Shown here piece by piece: positions 60,221 to 64,000 of a DNA stretch of 64,000 nucleotides. A model generated the notes under the pieces. It did no database searches. It saw only the letters and a program-made list of their open reading frames with translations, and was not told the DNA's origin. This DNA comes from Citrobacter europaeus. Its GTDB lineage: Bacteria > Pseudomonadota > Gammaproteobacteria > Enterobacterales > Enterobacteriaceae. Numbering within the stretch: position 1 is the stretch's first letter; each line of letters starts with the position of its first letter. Location of the stretch: NCBI GenBank assembly GCA_020099315.1, contig CP083650.1, positions 2,046,001 to 2,110,000 of the forward strand, in the 5' to 3' direction. A program made the translations under genes and the position numbers.

Positions 60221-61303
60221 ATGAAGCCTTCTATCGTTGCCAAACTGGAAGCCCTGCATGAACGCCATGAAGAAGTTCAGGCGCTGCTCGGTGATGCGGG
60301 TACTATCGCAGACCAGGACCGCTTTCGTGCACTGTCGCGTGAATATGCGCAATTAAGCGATGTATCTCGCTGTTTTACGGACTGGCAACAGGTTCAGGAA
60401 GATATCGAAACGGCTCAGATGATGCTCGACGATCCTGAAATGCGTGAAATGGCGCAGGATGAACTGCGTGAAGCAAAAGAGAAATGCGAGCAGTTGGAGC
60501 AACATCTGCAGGTTCTGCTGTTACCTAAAGATCCCGATGACGAACGTAACGCCTTCCTCGAAGTTCGTGCGGGAACAGGTGGTGATGAAGCCGCGCTGTT
60601 TGCCGGCGATCTGTTCCGCATGTACAGCCGTTATGCTGAGTCCCGTCGCTGGCGGGTTGAGATCATGAGCGCCAGCGAAGGCGAACATGGCGGGTTTAAA
60701 GAGGTCATTGCCAAGATTAGCGGTGAAGGCGTTTACGGGCGACTGAAATTTGAGTCCGGCGGCCATCGCGTTCAGCGCGTACCTGCGACGGAATCACAGG
60801 GCCGTATTCACACCTCTGCCTGTACGGTCGCAGTTATGCCGGAATTACCGGATGCCGAACTGCCGGACATCAACCCGGCCGATCTGCGTATTGATACCTT
60901 CCGCTCATCAGGAGCAGGCGGTCAGCACGTTAACACCACCGACTCCGCAATCCGTATTACCCACTTACCGACCGGTATCGTAGTGGAATGCCAGGACGAA
61001 CGTTCGCAGCACAAGAACAAAGCGAAAGCGATGTCGGTGCTGGGGGCGCGAATTCGTGCCGCCGAAGTGGCAAGACGTCAACAGGCGGAAGCCTCTGAAC
61101 GACGCAATCTGTTGGGTAGCGGCGACCGTAGCGATCGTAACCGTACCTATAACTTCCCGCAGGGTCGCGTGACCGATCACCGCATTAACCTGACGCTCTA
61201 CCGTCTGGATGAAGCGATGGAAGGTAAACTGGATATGCTCATTGAGCCGATTGTCCAGGAATACCAGGCCGACCAACTGGCGGCGTTGTCCGAGCAGGAT
61301 TAA
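60221..61303 (+). CDS. prfA: Peptide chain release factor 1
   Basis: A 360-residue class I release factor reading UAA and UAG. The universal GGQ is in SGAGGQHVNTTDSA (about 230-243); its Gln is methylated by PrmC, encoded next. The codon-recognition loop is in domain 2 near LPATESQGR (P-x-T type). It is followed by prmC with TAATG overlap, so the enzyme that modifies RF1 is translated directly after it. Confidence 0.97.
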   Translation: MKPSIVAKLEALHERHEEVQALLGDAGTIADQDRFRALSREYAQLSDVSRCFTDWQQVQEDIETAQMMLDDPEMREMAQDELREAKEKCEQLEQHLQVLLLPKDPDDERNAFLEVRAGTGGDEAALFAGDLFRMYSRYAESRRWRVEIMSASEGEHGGFKEVIAKISGEGVYGRLKFESGGHRVQRVPATESQGRIHTSACTVAVMPELPDAELPDINPADLRIDTFRSSGAGGQHVNTTDSAIRITHLPTGIVVECQDERSQHKNKAKAMSVLGARIRAAEVARRQQAEASERRNLLGSGDRSDRNRTYNFPQGRVTDHRINLTLYRLDEAMEGKLDMLIEPIVQEYQADQLAALSEQD

Positions 61304-62136
61304 TGGATTATCAGCACTGGCTGCGTGAAGCGATAAGCCAATTACAGGCAAGCGAAAGCCCGCGCCGTGACGCCGAGATTTTACTCGAGTCTGTTACCGG
61401 TAAGGGTCGCACCTTTATTCTGGCTTTCGGCGAAACGGTGTTAACCGAGGCGCAGCGTCAGCAACTCGACACATTACTGGAACGCCGTCAGCGGGGTGAG
61501 CCGGTGGCACATCTTACCGGCGTGCGCGAGTTTTGGTCGCTGCCGCTGTTTGTGTCTGCGGCGACGCTTATCCCTCGTCCGGATACCGAGTGTCTGGTGG
61601 AGCAGGCGCTGGCTCGCCTGCCGGCCTCAGCGTGTCGTATTCTCGATTTGGGAACCGGCACGGGCGCCATTGCTCTGGCGCTGGCAAGCGAGCGTCCGGA
61701 TTGTGCGGTGACGGCGGTCGATCGTATGCCGGATGCCGTGGCGCTGGCCATTCGCAACAAACAGCATCTGGGCATCGACAATGTTTGCGTGCTGCAAAGC
61801 AACTGGTTCAGTGCATTGCAGGGACAGCGGTTTGATATGATTGTCAGCAATCCGCCGTATATCGACGAGCAGGATCCTCACCTGGCGCAAGGCGACGTTC
61901 GCTTTGAACCGCTGTCGGCACTGGTGGCAGGCGATCAGGGACTGGCGGATATCGTACACATCATTGACCAGTCTCAGCATGTGTTAACGCCCGGGGGCTA
62001 TCTGATGCTGGAGCATGGCTGGCAGCAGGGACAGGCAGTCCGCGACGCCTTTTCTCGGGCGGGTTATCAGGCGGTTGAAACCTGCCGTGACTATGGCGGC
62101 AACGAGCGAATTACGCTTGGACGCATCCCATCATGA
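61303..62136 (+). CDS. prmC: Release factor glutamine methyltransferase
   Basis: A 277-residue SAM-dependent enzyme that methylates the GGQ glutamine of RF1 and RF2. It has an N-terminal helical domain (1-80), motif I ILDLGTGTGAIAL and catalytic MIVSNPPYID. The start ATG shares one base with the prfA stop (TAATG), and the stop overlaps sirB2 by ATGA. Confidence 0.97.
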   Translation: MDYQHWLREAISQLQASESPRRDAEILLESVTGKGRTFILAFGETVLTEAQRQQLDTLLERRQRGEPVAHLTGVREFWSLPLFVSAATLIPRPDTECLVEQALARLPASACRILDLGTGTGAIALALASERPDCAVTAVDRMPDAVALAIRNKQHLGIDNVCVLQSNWFSALQGQRFDMIVSNPPYIDEQDPHLAQGDVRFEPLSALVAGDQGLADIVHIIDQSQHVLTPGGYLMLEHGWQQGQAVRDAFSRAGYQAVETCRDYGGNERITLGRIPS

Positions 62137-62525
62137 ATACTTTCAGTATGTTACTCAACGTCCATCTCATCAGCATTGCGCTTTCTGTTGGTCTGCTGAC
62201 GCTGCGTTTTTGGTGGCGTTACACCGACTCGCGTCTTGCCTGCGCGCGCTGGACGCGCGTTGTGCCGCCGGTTGTGGATACCGTTTTATTACTCAGCGGC
62301 GTGGCGTTAATGGTTAAAGCGCACATCCTGCCATTCACTGAGCACGGGACATGGCTGACTGAAAAGCTGTTTGGGGTTATCATTTACATCGTTTTGGGTT
62401 TTATTGCGCTCGATTATCGTCGGGCGCGCAGTCAGCAGGCGCGATTAATCGCATTTCCGCTGGCGCTGGTGGTGCTGTACATCATCATTAAACTCGCCAC
62501 CACAAAAATACCGTTACTGGGGTAA
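62133..62525 (+). CDS. sirB2: SirB2 family membrane protein
   Basis: A 130-residue inner-membrane protein (YchQ in E. coli) with four hydrophobic helices (about 2-22, 45-67, 78-98, 104-124) and the family MNTFSMLLNVHLISIALSVG start. Function unknown; the name derives from a plasmid-effect study of Salmonella invasion gene regulation. Overlaps prmC by four bases and is followed by sirB1 two bases later. Confidence 0.94.
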   Translation: MNTFSMLLNVHLISIALSVGLLTLRFWWRYTDSRLACARWTRVVPPVVDTVLLLSGVALMVKAHILPFTEHGTWLTEKLFGVIIYIVLGFIALDYRRARSQQARLIAFPLALVVLYIIIKLATTKIPLLG

Positions 62526-62527
62526 GC

Positions 62528-63337
62528 ATGAGGTCGTTAGCTGATTTCGAATTTAATAAAGCGCCATTGTGTGATGGGATGATCCTGGCGTCGGAGTCTA
62601 TCCGTCTGGATTTTCCAACACAAACTGTCTATGACGAACTGGAACGTCTGGTCAGTCTGGCGCAAGAAGAAATTAGCCAGCTCCTGTCTCAGGATGAGCA
62701 ACTGGAAAAACTGCTGGCACTTTTTTACGGCGAATGGGGGTTTACGGATACCCACGGCGTCTATCGTCTTTCTGATGCATTATGGCTTGATCAGGTACTG
62801 AAAAATCGTCAGGGCAGCGCCGTGTCGTTGGGGGCGATCTTATTGTGGATTGCCAACCGGCTGGAACTGCCGCTGGTGCCGGTGATTTTCCCGACACAAC
62901 TTATCCTGCGTATCGAATCGCTCGATGGCGAAATGTGGCTAATCAATCCGTTCAATGGCGAAACGTTGAATGAGCACACGCTGGAAGTATGGCTGAAGGG
63001 GAATATCAGCCCGGTCGCGGAGTTGTTTAACGAAGACCTGGATGAGGCGGATAATGCAGAAGTCATCCGCAAGCTGCTCGACACGCTGAAATCATCGCTG
63101 ATGGAAGAGCGGCAAATGGAGCTGGCGCTGCGTGCCAGCGAAGCACTATTACAGTTTAATCCCGAAGATCCGTATGAAATACGCGATCGCGGATTGATAT
63201 ACGCGCAGCTCGAGTGTGAACATGTTGCGCTGACCGACTTAAGTTATTTCGTTGAACAGTGTCCGGAAGACCCGATCAGCGAAATGATTCGTGCGCAGAT
63301 TAATACTATTTCGCACAAGCAAATTGTATTGCATTGA
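62528..63337 (+). CDS. sirB1: SirB1 family protein (transglutaminase-like/TPR)
   Basis: A 269-residue cytoplasmic protein (YchA in E. coli). The N-terminal part (about 45-180) is the transglutaminase-like SirB1 domain (GSAVSLGAILLWIANRLELP, HIS/ASP parts changed); the C-terminus (about 190-255) has TPR-like helices (ALRASEALLQFNPEDPYEIR, DRGLIYAQL). No activity is proven. It is encoded between sirB2 and kdsA, 35 bases before the latter. Confidence 0.93.
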   Translation: MRSLADFEFNKAPLCDGMILASESIRLDFPTQTVYDELERLVSLAQEEISQLLSQDEQLEKLLALFYGEWGFTDTHGVYRLSDALWLDQVLKNRQGSAVSLGAILLWIANRLELPLVPVIFPTQLILRIESLDGEMWLINPFNGETLNEHTLEVWLKGNISPVAELFNEDLDEADNAEVIRKLLDTLKSSLMEERQMELALRASEALLQFNPEDPYEIRDRGLIYAQLECEHVALTDLSYFVEQCPEDPISEMIRAQINTISHKQIVLH

Positions 63338-63372
63338 TTAATGACACTTTACCTACCGTTTAAGGCGATCCT

Positions 63373-64000
63373 ATGAAACAAAAAGTGGTTAGCATTGGCG
63401 ACATCAACGTGGCAAATGACCTGCCGTTCGTGCTGTTTGGCGGAATGAACGTGCTGGAATCCCGCGATCTGGCGATGCGCATTTGTGAGCACTACGTAAC
63501 CGTTACTCAAAAGCTGGGTATCCCTTACGTGTTCAAAGCCTCCTTTGATAAAGCCAACCGTTCTTCCATCCACTCTTACCGTGGGCCGGGCCTTGAAGAA
63601 GGGATGAAAATCTTCCAGGAACTGAAGCAGACTTTTGGCGTAAAAGTGATCACCGACGTTCACGAAGCCAGCCAGGCACAGCCTGTTGCTGACGTGGTGG
63701 ATGTGATTCAGCTGCCGGCATTCCTCGCTCGTCAAACCGATCTGGTGGAAGCGATGGCGAAAACCGGTGCCGTTATCAACGTGAAGAAACCGCAGTTCGT
63801 AAGCCCGGGCCAGATGGGTAATATCGTGGATAAATTCCATGAGGGCGGTAACGATAAAGTTATTCTGTGCGACCGTGGCGCGAACTTTGGTTATGACAAT
63901 CTGGTTGTGGACATGCTTGGCTTCAGCGTGATGAAGAAAGTCTCCGGCAATTCACCGGTGATTTTTGACGTCACCCATGCGCTGCAGTGCCGCGACCCGT
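63373..64000 (+). CDS. kdsA: 3-deoxy-8-phosphooctulonate synthase, N-terminal part
   Basis: The window ends inside this gene, after about 209 of some 284 codons. KdsA condenses PEP and arabinose 5-phosphate to KDO 8-phosphate for lipopolysaccharide. Present are the start MKQKVVSIGDINVANDLPFV, the PEP/A5P loops KASFDKANRSS and YRGPG, and CDRGANFGYDNLVVDM. The AGGCGATCCT ribosome site is six bases from the ATG. The missing C-terminus lies beyond position 64000. Confidence 0.97.
   Translation, partial: MKQKVVSIGDINVANDLPFVLFGGMNVLESRDLAMRICEHYVTVTQKLGIPYVFKASFDKANRSSIHSYRGPGLEEGMKIFQELKQTFGVKVITDVHEASQAQPVADVVDVIQLPAFLARQTDLVEAMAKTGAVINVKKPQFVSPGQMGNIVDKFHEGGNDKVILCDRGANFGYDNLVVDMLGFSVMKKVSGNSPVIFDVTHALQCRDP

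Noticed and set aside
1..64000. tRNA genes, prophage or CRISPR arrays
   Set aside because: Reading both strands I found no cloverleaf-type TTCGA arm contexts, no regularly spaced repeats and no phage or integrase genes.

Overview
The window is a stretch of enterobacterial chromosome. Gene order at both ends (dadA-dadX-cvrA-ldcA-emtA-ycgR-ymgE; treA and dhaMLK; ychF-pth-ychH; dauA-prs-ispE-lolB-hemA-prfA-prmC-sirB2-sirB1-kdsA) follows the E. coli/Salmonella backbone. Protein identity to E. coli is high throughout, and REP-type palindromes lie at 1.31-1.39 kb and 54.19 kb. The added accessory genes (archaic Csu-type pilus, diaminobutyrate pathway, glutamate-dehydrogenase-like gene beside dhaK) fit Citrobacter or a close relative, but the species cannot be fixed from the sequence alone. 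I saw no rRNA, tRNA, CRISPR array, prophage or intact transposase gene.

Layout. 0-6 kb: D-alanine catabolism, K+/H+ antiport, murein recycling and turnover, and the c-di-GMP flagellar brake YcgR with a near-consensus FliA promoter. 6.06-6.82 kb: a transposase-less fold-back element with IS4-like ends that has split the ymgE terminator hairpin. 6.8-13.3 kb: a six-gene minus-strand operon (periplasmic binding protein, FecCD-type permease, ATPase, methyltransferase, ModD, TonB-dependent receptor) preceded by a 30-bp dyad that looks like a ModE (molybdate repressor) box. It is a candidate TonB-dependent molybdenum/tungsten or Mo-chelate uptake system. 13.5-20.1 kb: periplasmic trehalase, the PTS-dependent dihydroxyacetone kinase dhaKLM without its usual neighbour dhaR, and a glutamate-dehydrogenase-like enzyme. 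20.4-25.1 kb: a four-gene archaic chaperone-usher pilus of the spore-coat-U/Csu type. 25.3-29.6 kb: the blue-light module bluR-bluF with the biofilm small-protein operon ycgZ-ymgA-ariR-ymgC, extended by a LuxR-type regulator gene not found there in E. coli K-12.

29.6-46.6 kb is a patchwork of redox and regulatory genes: NAD(P)-binding oxidoreductase, two aldo-keto reductases, SRPBCC protein, three LysR and one Lrp regulator, two MFS exporters, three exported alpha/beta hydrolases (two are paralogues with a Cys nucleophile elbow), an exported carboxymuconolactone-decarboxylase-like protein, an exported cupin, and a CusRS-type two-component system. Divergent regulator/target pairs recur.

46.8-64 kb returns to the backbone (YchF, Pth, YchH, DauA, Prs, IspE, LolB, HemA, PrfA, PrmC, SirB2, SirB1, KdsA). 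It is interrupted at 49.3-54.1 kb by a lysC-type aspartokinase gene divergent from dat-ddc, which convert aspartate semialdehyde through 2,4-diaminobutyrate to 1,3-diaminopropane. The aspartokinase start is preceded by four consecutive hairpins, an unexplained structured leader.

The strongest candidates for something undescribed are the ModE-box uptake operon, the structured leader of the aspartokinase gene, and the fold-back element in the ymgE terminator.
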